Assembly: GCA_963814165.1 (NCBI GenBank)
Contig: CAWFBW010000021.1
Location: forward strand, 124,001 to 188,000
Direction: 5' to 3'
DNA from: DASRAA01 sp963814165
GTDB lineage: Bacteria > Acidobacteriota > Terriglobia > Terriglobales > Acidobacteriaceae
Length of the DNA stretch: 64,000 nucleotides
Below the pieces are notes generated by a model. That model made no database searches. It was not told the DNA's origin and saw only the letters and a list, made by a program, of their open reading frames with translations. Positions 1 to 9,827 of the stretch are shown piece by piece (within the stretch, counting starts at the first letter, position 1; each line of letters begins with the position of its first letter). The translations under genes were made by a program, and so were the position numbers.

Positions 1-2
1 TG

Positions 3-47
3 GAATCGCACTACACGGCAAAAGAGCAGCTGGTGTCGATCCAGTAG
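3..47 (+). CDS. Possible C-terminal end of an upstream gene
   Basis: An open frame enters from the window edge and ends at a TAG, giving the last 14 residues ESHYTAKEQLVSIQ. It is too short to assign a family. It is plausible only because rnhB follows on the same strand and is often preceded by a co-directional gene. It could equally be chance. Confidence 0.2.
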   Translation, partial: ESHYTAKEQLVSIQ

Positions 48-52
48 ATTCA

Positions 53-84
53 ATTCACCACCGAGACACCGAGGCACAGAGATT
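53..84. repeat. Dispersed CACCGAGACACCGAGG-type repeat
   Basis: A short purine/CAC-rich stretch (CACCGAGACACCGAGGCACA) lies between the window edge and rnhB. Related stretches occur near 12383-12470 and 14078-14110, always between genes. It is seen directly as a repeated motif; its function is unknown. Confidence 0.5.
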
Positions 85-161
85 TCACATTCTGTGCCTT
101 TTGCATTGCGGCGGAAAACCGTGACGTACAATCTTCGTGACGGACTCAGCCGCGCGGCAAA

Positions 162-899
162 TTGAAACCGACGAACTCCAATCCGCAACCCACGCTCGCC
201 GGAATCGATACTGCAACCGTTTCCGCCGCAACGCTCAAGCTCCGGCTGCTCAAGAGTCTCAAGTGCACGCTGAAATACGAAAAGGTCGCGTGGCGGGCGG
301 GTGCCAGGCTGGTCGCCGGCGTCGATGAAGTGGGCCGCGGGTGCCTGTTCGGCCCCGTCGTTGCTGCTGCCGTCATTCTCAATCCTGACTACCGCATTCG
401 CGGCTTGCGTGACTCCAAACTGCTCGACCAGGCGACCCGCGAAAAACTCGCACCACGCATTCGCGAGAATTGCGTTGCGTGGGCTGTCGCGGCTATCGAC
501 GTCGCCGTCATCGACCAGATCAACATCTACTGGGCCTCCAAGCGCGCCATGGAAGAGGCGGTTGCCAAGCTCACCCTCCGGCCCGATCACGTTCTCGTCG
601 ACGCCATGCCGCTCGACTGCGACTGTAGGCAGACTCCCATTGTTCATGGCGATGCGCTTTCGGCTTCGATCGCGGCGGCCTCCATTCTCGCCAAAGTCGA
701 ACGCGACGCCCTGATGCGCGAGTTCGACGCCCTCTATCCCGGCTACGGTCTGGCGTCGAACAAGGGATACGGCGCCCCCCAGCATCTAAAGGCCCTCCGC
801 GAGAAAGGCCCCACGCCGCTGCACCGCATGTCCTTCGCGCCCGTATGGATGGCCACCCAGACTCAGGAAGTACTGGAGTTTGTGGACAAGGACGAGTAG
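162..899 (+). CDS. rnhB: Ribonuclease HII
   Basis: Cytoplasmic endonuclease that cuts the RNA strand of RNA-DNA hybrids and starts removal of misincorporated ribonucleotides. The 245-residue protein has the family signature VAGVDEVGRG at 51-60, supplying acidic residues D55 and E56, then LVDAMPL with D147 and AKVERD with D182, which completes the DEDD metal-binding set. The first 40 residues extend beyond the usual N-terminus, so a later start is possible. It converges on ffh at about 8.5 kb, with two accessory modules in between. No frameshift is visible. Confidence 0.93.
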   Translation: MKPTNSNPQPTLAGIDTATVSAATLKLRLLKSLKCTLKYEKVAWRAGARLVAGVDEVGRGCLFGPVVAAAVILNPDYRIRGLRDSKLLDQATREKLAPRIRENCVAWAVAAIDVAVIDQINIYWASKRAMEEAVAKLTLRPDHVLVDAMPLDCDCRQTPIVHGDALSASIAAASILAKVERDALMREFDALYPGYGLASNKGYGAPQHLKALREKGPTPLHRMSFAPVWMATQTQEVLEFVDKDE

Positions 900-980
900 G
901 GTGACCCGCTGAAGGACGCGAAGCGGCCTTGAGTGGGGATTCTGATGTCACGCGGTCACATGAGGACGCCGGTTGCTGAC

Positions 981-1085
981 AACCAGTTACGTCTTCACAT
1001 CCCCGCCTGCCTAATCCCGGCTATGCGCCGAGCGCAGATGGGCTTGCCCGTGCCCTCGAACATCTTGCGCATCTGCGCGCCTTGG
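981..1085 (-). repeat. Diverged copy of the ffh 3' end (copy A)
   Basis: This non-coding stretch aligns along about 100 bases with the 3' end of ffh and its flank at 8454-8560. Both share CAACCAGTTAC, CACATCCCCG, GGGCTTGCCC and an identical run GAACATCTTGCGCATCTG. By eye the match is roughly three quarters to four fifths, with small indels, and the orientation is the same as ffh. It fills most of the gap between rnhB and the sigma factor. It cannot encode a working SRP M domain. Confidence 0.8.
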
Positions 1086-1214
1086 CAAAGAAGTAGGCGC
1101 CAGCCGCTTGGCGCAACTCGACTCTTGCAAGACGCAGAACGCGCCCGTCTCCGCCTTGCGCTCCCCCATCCCTAGAATCCCTGTAACTTTATTCGACCGG
1201 CGGCGTACTGCTTA

Positions 1215-1838
1215 ATGGACGACAGCAGAAACAATGCGAAAGGATCGCAGCCCAGCGAGGGCAAGGCCACGCGAATGGAAGGGCCCGATCTGGAAAGCGT
1301 AATACAGCGCGCAAAAGGCCACGATGCCGAGGCCCTGGGGGAGATTTATCGCCTCTATGCGCGGCGGGTATTTGGCTTGTGTCGCTACATGCTGGACTCA
1401 CGAGAGAGCGCTGAAGATGCCACTAGCGAGGTGTTCCTCAAGCTGCAACGCTCGATCGCGAGCTACGACGGGTCAACCCCGTTCCATAGGTGGCTGCTGC
1501 GGGTCACGGGCAACCATTGCATTGACACTCTGCGGAGCCGGAAACGTGGTCGCCAGGTGATTGTGGATGGTGAGGAAGAAGTCGCGGTCATCGTAGCAGC
1601 CAGCTCTGACCCCTCGCCGCTGGGCGCGGTCCTCAGCGCTGAAGAAAGGGCGAAGGTACGGGATGCGATTGAACGCCTACCGGAGAACTATCGGGTACCG
1701 CTGGTCCTGCGCTATTACGGCGAGTTGAGCTATGACGAAATCGCGGAGCACTTGGGACTGAAGCGTGACTACGTGGCAGCGTTGCTATTTCGGGCCAAGC
1801 AGGACCTGCGCCGCAAACTGGGACACGGGAGCAAGTGA
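1215..1838 (+). CDS. ECF-type RNA polymerase sigma factor
   Basis: Alternative sigma factor of the extracytoplasmic-function type, 207 residues, in the usual range if the first 20 residues are an extension; a second ATG lies at residue 21. Region 2 spans about 40-110 (ALGEIYRLYARRVFGLCRYM, then AEDATSEVFLKL and the DNA-melting segment ending DTLRSRKR). Region 4 spans about 153-203 (LPENYRVPLVLRYYGELSYD, helix-turn-helix through DYVAALLFRAKQDL). Its stop overlaps the start of the next gene, whose N-terminus is a zinc anti-sigma domain, so the two are a regulator/antagonist pair. The activating signal is unknown. Confidence 0.9.
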   Translation: MDDSRNNAKGSQPSEGKATRMEGPDLESVIQRAKGHDAEALGEIYRLYARRVFGLCRYMLDSRESAEDATSEVFLKLQRSIASYDGSTPFHRWLLRVTGNHCIDTLRSRKRGRQVIVDGEEEVAVIVAASSDPSPLGAVLSAEERAKVRDAIERLPENYRVPLVLRYYGELSYDEIAEHLGLKRDYVAALLFRAKQDLRRKLGHGSK

Positions 1839-1840
1839 TC

Positions 1841-3443
1841 ATGGAATGTTATTCGGAACAAGTCATCTCTGTTTTCGTGGACGGTGAACTGGCGACCGCA
1901 GAGGCACAACGCCTCCGAGATCACCTGTCCACGTGCCGGAACTGCCGGCAACTGTTGGATGCACTACGCGCTGAGAACCGAGGCCTGAGCGAAAGCCTGC
2001 AAGAGCTTACGGAAGAAGAACCCAGCCCGGCGCATGTCTTCCGTGCGCGCTCGTCGTGGACGTGGGGTGACCTGGCAATTGGAGCCGCCGTGCTGGTTCT
2101 AGGCTCGTTCGTCTCTTTTTGGATCGATGGGGTGAGTATTCCGGATTCTCTGCAATGGCTGAATCCCTTCAGCCCAAGCGGTAGCACGAACCTGATCTTC
2201 AACCTTTCTTACTACGTTGCAAACGGAGGTACTGCCATGTTGGGTGAATATGCTGCTGTCGTCGGAAAAATCTTCCTTGTGTTGCTGTTGGGCGGCGGCG
2301 CACTGCTGTTGGGACGCCGGCTGCGCCAGCCTGGCCTGGGCTTGATGATCGTGCTGCTGGCCCTTTCTTTGTCCGGCTTCTCTCTGGAGCGGCGTCACAC
2401 CGAGATCGTCACCGTCAGAGCGAGCGAAACGGTTGACGACACCCTTTTGGCCTCCGGCAACATTGTGCGCGTCGAAGGCGTCGTGAATGGGGATCTGCTC
2501 GCATTTGGTGGAACTGTCGAAGTCCGCGGCACGGTGAAAGGTGACTTGGTAAGTTTCGCCAAGAGAATCGTTGTAAGCGGAACCGTGGAGGGAAATATAT
2601 ACAACTTTTCAAACTCGCTCGACCTGGACGGGCAAGTAAACCACAGCCTTTACGGGTTGATGCAATCGTTGCGTCTGAATGACCGGGGTCGCGTGGGCGA
2701 AGGTGTGTTGGTTGGCGCCGGAGATGTCAGCCTCGAGGGCGACGTGACTCGCAGCGTGAACATCTACGCGGGCACTGCAGATGTAAGCGGCAGCATCGGC
2801 CGCGAACTGGCTATGGCCGGAGACCATCTTACTCTGACGAACACCGCCCGCGTCGGCGGCAACCTGAGCGCTCGCGTGCGCCACCTGGCGAACGTACACA
2901 TCGCCGATGGCGCTACGATTACGGGCTCACGTGAAATCCGGGTGCGCGGGGGTGGTCGTTTCACCCGCCCGATATTCTACTTCTTCGCAGCGATCTGGCT
3001 CGCTGCCGCGATGCTGGTGGGATGGCTGATCCTGATTCTGTTTCCCGGCTTCTTCCAGGCCAGCACGCACGCGGTGGGCTCAGGCTGGCGTAGCTTCGTG
3101 CTTGGGATTGCGGTCCTGGCCGGGGTGCCGGTGGCCATGATCCTGTTAGCCGTCACCCTGGTTGGCCTGCCGGCTTCGATCATGTTGCTCATGGCGTATC
3201 TGGTGGCGATCTACCTGTCGAAGATTTGGGTTGGAGCGTTCCTGGGGCGAAGGCTTCTGAAGCCAGTGGGGTCCGACAAAGAGCGATTGGATGCTGGGAC
3301 TGCTGCTGGGACTGCTGATCCTCACCGTCGTTCGCTACATCCCATATCTGGGAACGCTGGTCCACTTTGGCGTCATCTGTTTAGGTTTGGGAGCCTTCGC
3401 CTGGCAGCTACATCGGGTCTTACGACCGTCAATAACAACCTGA
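1841..3443 (+). CDS. Zinc anti-sigma domain fused to a polymer-forming beta-helix membrane protein (frameshifted)
   Basis: The N-terminal 40 residues form a zinc anti-sigma domain (C3, then HLSTCRNC with H28, C32, C35), expected to bind the preceding ECF sigma factor. A membrane segment follows near 72-95, then one or two more. Residues about 195-360 are a repetitive beta-helix of the polymer-forming/bactofilin kind (GVVNGDLLAFGGTVEVRGTV and similar repeats). Several C-terminal membrane helices come last. A +1 shift, probably an extra G in the GGGG at 3268-3271, diverts the reading frame; the next frame restores a hydrophobic tail ending RVLRPSITT at 3443. Start is the ATG six bases after an in-frame GTG overlapping the sigma stop. 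The signal may be envelope stress. Confidence 0.75.
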
Positions 3444-3522
3444 AAACGCGGCACGCGAGATCTCTGGGAAAGGAGATCGGCAGCTCGATCTTTTGCTCAG
3501 ATCCTTTGGGGAGGGTCGTCCG

Positions 3523-3942
3523 ATGTCGGAAGAAGTATCGCTGTTCCGTTTGTATCTCATGAGGGTTCTTTACCTGCTCAACTTCGTGTTGCTGGGGATG
3601 AGCGTATGGCCCGGATTGATCAGTCACGGAAAGCCGTGGGACCCTATGCATGGCATTGCGGTCAGCTGTTGGGCGGCACTGTCGGCGTTGAGTGCTCTGG
3701 GGATTCGATATCCACTCAAGATGCTGCCGTTGCTGATCATGCAGTTGTCTTACAAGTTGATATGGGTGGTCGCGGTTGGCCTCCCGTTGCGCTCTGCGGG
3801 CCAGTTAGACCCGGTAGCAGCAGAACTCTTCAGTGTTTGTGCTAAGGGGCTGGTTGTAGATCTTATTGTCATTCCCTGGCCGTATGTGCTGGCAAACTAC
3901 GTGAAGGCGCCTGGAGATCGATGGCGATCGAGAAGTTCCTGA
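3523..3942 (+). CDS. Four-helix membrane protein, unknown function
   Basis: A 139-residue hydrophobic protein with about four membrane segments (around LYLMRVLYLLNFVLLGMSVW, the AVSCWAALSALSAL stretch, LLIMQLSYKLIWVVAVGL and the C-terminal VDLIVIPWPYVL). The ATG at 3523 is preceded by GGGGAGG at a good distance, which decides the start over an earlier in-frame codon. It follows the anti-sigma/beta-helix gene closely, so it is probably in the same transcription unit. I do not recognise the family. Confidence 0.6.
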   Translation: MSEEVSLFRLYLMRVLYLLNFVLLGMSVWPGLISHGKPWDPMHGIAVSCWAALSALSALGIRYPLKMLPLLIMQLSYKLIWVVAVGLPLRSAGQLDPVAAELFSVCAKGLVVDLIVIPWPYVLANYVKAPGDRWRSRSS

Positions 3943-3998
3943 GACCGCGCCCTGGTCGAACCGCGAGACAGACACAAATCTAGCAGGGAGAATATCCA

Positions 3999-4382
3999 AT
4001 GAAAGAAAACGTTATGTTAACCATCGCGTCTCTGCTCTCGATCCTCTTCGGCACGTTTCACCTGGCGGACGACATCGCCCGCGGGATGTCACCGGGAGGG
4101 CTTCCGAACCTCTTTGCGGTTGTCATCTGCGTCGTCTGGCTGTACGGAACGCTCGTGCTCGCCGAACGGCGATCGGGATATATCATCATCCTCCTCCTGT
4201 CGCTTCTGTCGATGGGCATCCCCGTCATCCACATGAGAGGGGCGGGGGTAGGCTTCGGGACCCACCGCAGTGGGGGTTTCTTCTTCGTCTGGACACTCCT
4301 CGCGCTCGGCGTGACCGCGCTCTTCTCCGTCATCCTATCCGTGCGCGGACTGTGGAGCCTGCGACGGGGCCAGCCCCAGTAG
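3999..4382 (+). CDS. Small multi-pass membrane protein, unknown function
   Basis: A 127-residue protein with four predicted membrane segments: MLTIASLLSILFGTFHLA, LFAVVICVVWLYGTLVLA, IIILLLSLLSMGIPVI and FFFVWTLLALGVTALFSVIL. A clear AGGGAG ribosome site lies nine bases before the ATG. It ends the first accessory module, 57 bases after the previous membrane protein. The family is not recognised; a Gly/His-containing loop between helices three and four is the only notable soluble part. Confidence 0.6.
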   Translation: MKENVMLTIASLLSILFGTFHLADDIARGMSPGGLPNLFAVVICVVWLYGTLVLAERRSGYIIILLLSLLSMGIPVIHMRGAGVGFGTHRSGGFFFVWTLLALGVTALFSVILSVRGLWSLRRGQPQ

Positions 4383-4499
4383 TCCAACAACCCGAACGTG
4401 GAAAACTAGGTGCCCCGGGTTCACCCTTCTTCTGGAACATCCCGGGCAAAACAACTTTCGGTTGTGCGCCACAAAGGCAGTGCGCTAATTGCTAATTGG

Positions 4500-4566
4500 T
4501 AGCCGCTAGTTACTTTTTCACATCCCCGGCATCTTCATACCGGCCATGCGGCGGGCGAAGTTGGGG
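4500..4566 (-). repeat. Close copy of the ffh 3' end (copy B)
   Basis: From CTAGTTACTT through CACATCCCCGGCATCTTCAT and GCCATGCGGCGGGCGAAG this matches 8454-8517, the last codons and downstream flank of ffh, with only a few differences. The match stops abruptly at GTTGGGGAGGGGG. It has the same orientation as ffh, and is closer to ffh than copy A is. It marks the boundary between the two accessory modules. Confidence 0.85.
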
Positions 4567-4649
4567 AGGGGGATCCAACGTCCCCGGACTAACGCCTAAG
4601 AGCGGGGCGTCGAACCTGGGGCGCCCTGCCCGGGACTCTTTACCACGGA

Positions 4650-4799
4650 TTACGGCAGCTTTTCCAGCTCCTGCAGCGTGGTGTGGTTGGCGTCATAGTC
4701 TTCTCGCGTGGATTCGGCCATGCGCGGCTCATCCATTTCCTTTTTTACGCGCGCGAGGAGTGCTTGGTCGGATTCTTGTCTTGACTGGTGCTTATGCAT
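4650..4799 (-). CDS. Possible small protein or gene remnant, 49 residues
   Basis: An ATG-initiated frame encodes a charged helical peptide (ARVKKEMDEPRMAESTREDY, ending LQELEKLP). The acidic/basic balance and lack of rare residues look like real protein more than random sequence. There is no strong ribosome site, and it sits among gene fragments, so it may be the preserved C-terminus of a lost gene. The family is not recognised. Confidence 0.3.
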   Translation of the reverse strand: MHKHQSRQESDQALLARVKKEMDEPRMAESTREDYDANHTTLQELEKLP

Positions 4800-5320
4800 A
4801 CCTGCACGATGCCACGAGTCCGAAAGGATTACAGGTCAATTGGGAACAGAGCTGACAGCCTTGAAATTGTTTTCCGTGCCGAGCAGTTTTGATCAGTTCG
4901 TACCGCTCTGCGAAACGTAACATCGCATTACGTGCAATACAGCGTTTCGTTCACGCGATCGGACGCTTTGGACTGTCGAAGACGAAGAGTGCCAGAAGAT
5001 TGGCGGAGGGTATGAGGCAGCGAAGTTCAGGTTTTTTGCTGTTTCTCTGAATGGAGCCAACATTTTATCTACGCCGATCCAGAGTCCAATTGTCACGAAA
5101 GCTGAGAGGAACACCCCGGCGCGCCAGAAACGGCGAACAGCGCCGCTTCAGCACTCCGCAAGGGGGTGCATGGTGACCAGGAAACCAAAACGGGAATTCG
5201 AGATTTGGGCCTTGGCGACATGTTCAATCTTGACCAGACGCAGGATTCTCGGGGGCATACATCTGGTTAGGTAATACCCGGAATTTACAAATGTGAATAC
5301 GCAGAAATAGAGGAGACACC

Positions 5321-5689
5321 ATGACAGCAACAATGGAAAGAACACCGGCAGTACTGTCCGCAACCACTCTAACCGGCGACAAAGTCGTAAATTTCCAAAA
5401 GGAAGACCTCGGAAAGATCGAACATTTGATGATCGACCTGGAGTCGGGCCGCATCGCTTACGCGGTTCTTTCGTTCGGCGGGTTCCTGGGCATGGGCGAT
5501 AAGCTGTTTGCCATTCCATGGAGTTCCCTGAAGGTCGACACGGTCGAACATCGCTTCATTCTGAACGTCGACAAGGAATTGCTCAAGGCCGCTCCGGGTT
5601 TCGACAAGGAGCACTGGCCCGACATGGCTGACCGCGCTTGGGGCGCCAAGGTCTACACGTATTACGGCGCCAAGCCGTATTGGAACTAA
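5321..5689 (+). CDS. PRC-barrel domain protein
   Basis: A 122-residue single-domain protein. Residues about 10-90 match the PRC-barrel fold seen in photosynthetic reaction centre H subunits, RimM and many stress-linked small proteins (LTGDKVVNFQKEDLGKIEHL, then DLESGRIAYAVLSFGGFLG and FAIPWSSLKV). A strong GAGGAG ribosome site precedes the ATG. It opens the second accessory module and is followed by a perfect hairpin. The family is often induced by stress, and the ligand is unknown. Confidence 0.85.
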   Translation: MTATMERTPAVLSATTLTGDKVVNFQKEDLGKIEHLMIDLESGRIAYAVLSFGGFLGMGDKLFAIPWSSLKVDTVEHRFILNVDKELLKAAPGFDKEHWPDMADRAWGAKVYTYYGAKPYWN

Positions 5690-5751
5690 GAGCGCGAAGG
5701 TACGGCGGAGCGTTCTTGTGCCACATGCCTTCACCTCCTAAACGTCAATGA

Positions 5752-5785
5752 GGACGGCCCTGTGCAAATAGGGCCGTCCCGATTC
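5752..5785 (+). terminator. Hairpin terminator after the PRC-barrel gene
   Basis: A perfect ten-base stem, GGACGGCCCT pairing with AGGGCCGTCC around an eight-base loop, is followed by CGATTCTTCCC, which is only moderately T-rich. It lies 62 bases after the PRC-barrel stop and before the convergent Pro-rich gene, so it probably serves as a terminator. Confidence 0.6.
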
Positions 5786-5815
5786 TTCCCTCACACTGAT
5801 CTAAACCACTACAAC

Positions 5816-5995
5816 CTAAGCCGGCTTCTTCTTCTCTTCATCGTGTTTCTCTTGCTCCGGCTGAGGAGTCTTGGGCTGCGCGACCGGGATCTCCTGTTTC
5901 GGAGGCACTGGCACGTTCGGCTGGGTTACAGGTTTCTTCTCTTCAGGCTTCGGCGGTTCGCCTTTTACTGGGATGCGAGTTTCTGTATCTGACAT
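5816..5995 (-). CDS. Pro/Lys-rich small protein, unknown function
   Basis: A 59-residue low-complexity, highly charged peptide made almost entirely of P, K, E, Q and V (PPKPEEKKPVTQPNVPVPPK in the middle). It is predicted to be disordered, with no membrane segment. The start at MSDTETR is chosen because GAAGGA precedes it; an upstream in-frame ATG lacks one. It lies among small stress-type genes on the same strand. No function can be assigned. Confidence 0.5.
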   Translation of the reverse strand: MSDTETRIPVKGEPPKPEEKKPVTQPNVPVPPKQEIPVAQPKTPQPEQEKHDEEKKKPA

Positions 5996-6045
5996 TTTGA
6001 TTGTCCTTCGCTGGATTTTCATTTGTTGGTTAGTGATTAGCCGTG

Positions 6046-6231
6046 TTACCTGATTGCGGTCTTCACTCGGAACAACTGCGCGGGCTCGCGCGAGGAAGTG
6101 GTGGCTTCGTGGGGCTGATCTATTTGGCCCGCTTCAATACTGAACTCCGAGCACGAAGCTGACGTACCGTCGTCGCCTATGGTGCTGAACCGGAAACGGC
6201 GGTGCGTCAACTCATCCGCACCCAGAATCAC
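6046..6231 (-). CDS. Possible 61-residue protein downstream of CsbD
   Basis: A GTG-initiated frame starts 23 bases after the CsbD stop, with a weak CAGGCAG upstream. The peptide (ADELTHRRFRFSTIGDDGTS at its start) has no recognised domain. It could be real by position in a co-directional small-gene cluster, or a chance frame in GC-rich DNA. Confidence 0.25.
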   Translation of the reverse strand: MILGADELTHRRFRFSTIGDDGTSASCSEFSIEAGQIDQPHEATTSSREPAQLFRVKTAIR

Positions 6232-6254
6232 GTTTCTGCCTGGGCCCGCCGGAT

Positions 6255-6434
6255 CTACTTCTCGAACACTTTCTTGATCTGACCGACCTTCTTCTCGACC
6301 TTGCCGGCCTGGTGCTCGGCCTTGCCTTCCGCCTCTAAGTCGGCATCGTTCGCGACCTGGCCGACCTTTTTTTTGATTTCGCCTTTCACTTCATGAAAAG
6401 TGCCTTTGATCTCATTCTCAGTACTTGTGCTCAT
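6255..6434 (-). CDS. CsbD-family stress protein
   Basis: A 59-residue hydrophilic protein with the CsbD pattern: MSTSTENEIKGTFHEVKGEI, then KKKVGQVANDADLEAEGKAE and a KVEKKVGQIKKVFEK tail. CsbD-like proteins are abundant under general stress in many bacteria, and their mechanism is not settled. The start is set by AAGGAG seven bases upstream; longer in-frame versions lack support. Neighbouring PRC-barrel, Cys-ribbon and Crp-type genes suggest a stress-response cluster. Confidence 0.85.
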   Translation of the reverse strand: MSTSTENEIKGTFHEVKGEIKKKVGQVANDADLEAEGKAEHQAGKVEKKVGQIKKVFEK

Positions 6435-6568
6435 GGGTATTCTCCTTATCGTTGAGAATTGGCTAATTACAAAGAGCGAGGCTTCTGCGTCCCGCCCAAG
6501 GAAACAGCAAACTGCTCTCCAGACCGTATGCGAAGCTTCGTTCCTCGCGAACGACCGGGCATGGGGCC

Positions 6569-6811
6569 TCAAGCGACCTTGAGGCCGAGAACGACAGTGG
6601 CGGGCTTGGCCGCCCAACCATTACGGGGCTTGGACGTGAGCATTTTCATCTGCGACCAGTCGTATGGGAATTCGCGGCCGCAATCGAGGCAGACGACGTA
6701 AGTTCCGGTTACGGAGGCCGCTGCAGTATTACGACCGAGCTTGCCGCGCACGGTCTTGGGGAAGCTACGCCGTTTGTGCCAACAACCGAAGACCAAGTCG
6801 AACAGACTCAT
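6569..6811 (-). CDS. Small Cys-ribbon protein, unknown function
   Basis: An 80-residue protein beginning MSLFDLVFGCWHKRRSFP and carrying VVCLDCGREFPYDW, a single CxxC knuckle that may bind metal with C10 and H12. An excellent GAGGAGG ribosome site precedes the ATG and rules out the longer in-frame extension. I recall similar short proteins from Acidobacteriota, but cannot name a characterised one. It could act as a redox or zinc-binding accessory factor; that is inference. Confidence 0.65.
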   Translation of the reverse strand: MSLFDLVFGCWHKRRSFPKTVRGKLGRNTAAASVTGTYVVCLDCGREFPYDWSQMKMLTSKPRNGWAAKPATVVLGLKVA

Positions 6812-6927
6812 AAGACCTCCTCGATTGAAGCGACGATTCACGCCGCCCGCCGGAACTCCCGCCCGTCCGCGCAGGCGAGAGTTTGCGTTTGGATCGGGTT
6901 GATTTCCAAGGTCCAAATGAGGTCGCG

Positions 6928-7014
6928 TTAAGCGCGACCGCGGCCCCAGTACCAACCGCCTCCACCAAGCAAAAACACAATTAGTACAACAACCAAAATC
7001 GTTTCTATGCTCAT
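6928..7014 (-). CDS. 28-residue single-helix membrane miniprotein
   Basis: ATG-initiated frame encoding one hydrophobic helix (ETILVVVLIVFLLGGGGWYW) and an RGRA end. An AGAGGA ribosome site is correctly placed. The layout (short N-terminus, a single I/V/L helix, Gly-Gly-Trp) recalls DUF3309-type miniproteins, although that family is usually longer. It is the most upstream gene of the minus-strand small-protein run at 5816-7014. Function unknown. Confidence 0.55.
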   Translation of the reverse strand: MSIETILVVVLIVFLLGGGGWYWGRGRA

Positions 7015-7198
7015 ATTGATATCCTCTGAAAGGCATTCTGGCAGCCCAACCCTCGGGCCGTCTGGTCAAAAAAGGACACGCGCGCGGAGTCAACGGTTTT
7101 GTTAACTACGCCGCGTTAGAGTTTCAGCGTGGAGGTTGGTCGTGAGAGAGGAGTAAAATATGGAGTAGAGGAGCTACTACCAACATAGGAGGCGTGAA

Positions 7199-7992
7199 AT
7201 GGCCGTCAGAGGCGTGCCAGCCCGCACCCAAGGCCGTCCCTCAGCCGTACGGGTTCCATCAGTTGATTTGGCGCGATCCGAACGGCCCCCCAACGGAAAA
7301 ATTGCAAAGTCTGCCGGGCTTCAAACGTCCAAGCCGCAACCAACCAATGGCGACGCAGTCTTCGATGCCAAAGCCTTTCTCGCCAGAGCAGGGTTCGGCA
7401 AGAAGCTTGTCAACCTGAAAAAGAAGGAAACGGCGTTCGCCCAAGGTGATGGTTCCGACGCAATTTTCTACGTGCAGAAAGGCAGGTTGAGAGTAACTGT
7501 CACCTCCGCGAACGGAAAGGAAGCAACGATCACGTTGGTGGGTGAAGGGGAGTTCCTGGGTGAGGACAGCATGATTTCCGCCCACCCTCTTCGACCCTCG
7601 ACGGCCACCGCGATGACCGAGTGTGCACTTCTCAGGATCAGCAAGGCGGAAATGGTCCGCGTTCTTCACAAGGAACACGAATTGTCTGAGATGTTCACGT
7701 CCTTTCTTCTGGCGCGTAACGCTCGCATCCAGGCGGACCTGGTGGATCAGCTTTTCAATTCCAGCGAAAAGCGGCTGGCGAGGATTCTGTTACTGCTCGC
7801 GCAGTTCGGCAAGGAAAGCAAACCCGACACAGTGGTTCCGGACATCAGCCAGGAGGTGTTGGCCGAGATGATTGGCACAACCCGGTCCCGAGTGAGCTTT
7901 TTCATGAATCGCTTCAGGAAACTGGGCTTTATCGATATAACGGCGAGATTCGGATTCACAACACCCTTCTCAATATCTTCCTGAAGGAGTAG
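7199..7992 (+). CDS. Crp/Fnr-family transcriptional regulator (frameshift near C-terminus)
   Basis: A 55-residue low-complexity N-terminal extension precedes a cyclic-nucleotide-binding-type beta barrel (AFAQGDGSDAIFYVQKGRLR through GEGEFLGEDSMISAHP), a long helix (NARIQADLVDQLF) and a winged helix-turn-helix (ISQEVLAEMIGTTRSRVSFF). A perfect AGGAGG precedes the ATG. After GFID the given frame runs into unrelated residues, while the next frame reads YNGEIRIHNTLLNIFLKE and stops at 7992. This indicates one missing base near 7933. The effector and targets are unknown. Confidence 0.85.
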
Positions 7993-8467
7993 CCGTACCC
8001 CATGTTGCCGCAGAATCCGTGGCCGTGGATGTGGAGAGCTGACGAGCAGGCGTGGATGCGGGGAAAACAACGGCAAAGGCTACGGGAAAATGATCTTCGC
8101 TCTGTGAAGGCCGACCGCCACGGATTCTGCTGTGAATATTGGGGACGGTACTGTGTTCCTCCGGCGACAGTCTGTTCAATATTGCTCACATTGCCAGTTA
8201 TCGAAAAGGCGAGTCGGCATCCAAGCCACATCAGCAGGTACCCCAGTCTCGCCCTGCTTTTGGGCTAGCCTGGGGATGTCACGCAGTGACTGAGAGCTTC
8301 GTGGAACGAATCCCTCCGGGCCTTAGTGGTGAATTCTTCTGAAACCAGCGACCAGCCGGACGCCGCGTTCCCGTGCTGCTTGGGCGGGGATCTTCGTATA
8401 ACGCGACCAACCCCACCACGGGACGATCGCCAGTTGCTAATACCTGGTCACTAGCAACCAGTTACTT
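7993..8467. other. Gap without supported genes
   Basis: Between the Crp-type regulator and ffh, both strands contain only short open stretches without ribosome sites or recognisable residues. The last few tens of bases (GCTAATACCTGGTCACTAGC onward) belong to the flank shared with the ffh 3'-end copies. No terminator with a T-run is visible. Confidence 0.5.

Positions 8468-9827
<1,360 letters not shown>

Larger units (their letters stand above)
4383..5320. other. Gene-poor stretch with gene remnants
   Basis: This 0.94-kb gap holds two copies of the 7-base word CTAATTG near 4484-4497, a copy of the ffh 3' end at 4500-4566, and a possible 49-residue minus-strand frame at 4650-4799. A further minus-strand open stretch at about 4893-5140 reads AVRRFWRAGVFLSAFVTIGL and looks like a broken membrane-protein remnant. 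No complete gene, RNA gene or terminator could be supported. Confidence 0.5.

Noticed and set aside
8002..8268. 88-residue frame between the Crp-type regulator and ffh
   Set aside because: Begins with a plausible ATG but lacks a ribosome site, and composition (Trp/Arg/Pro-rich) looks random.
1100..8450. Integrase that would explain the ffh-end copies
   Set aside because: No tyrosine or serine recombinase is encoded between the copies on either strand, so active integration cannot be claimed.
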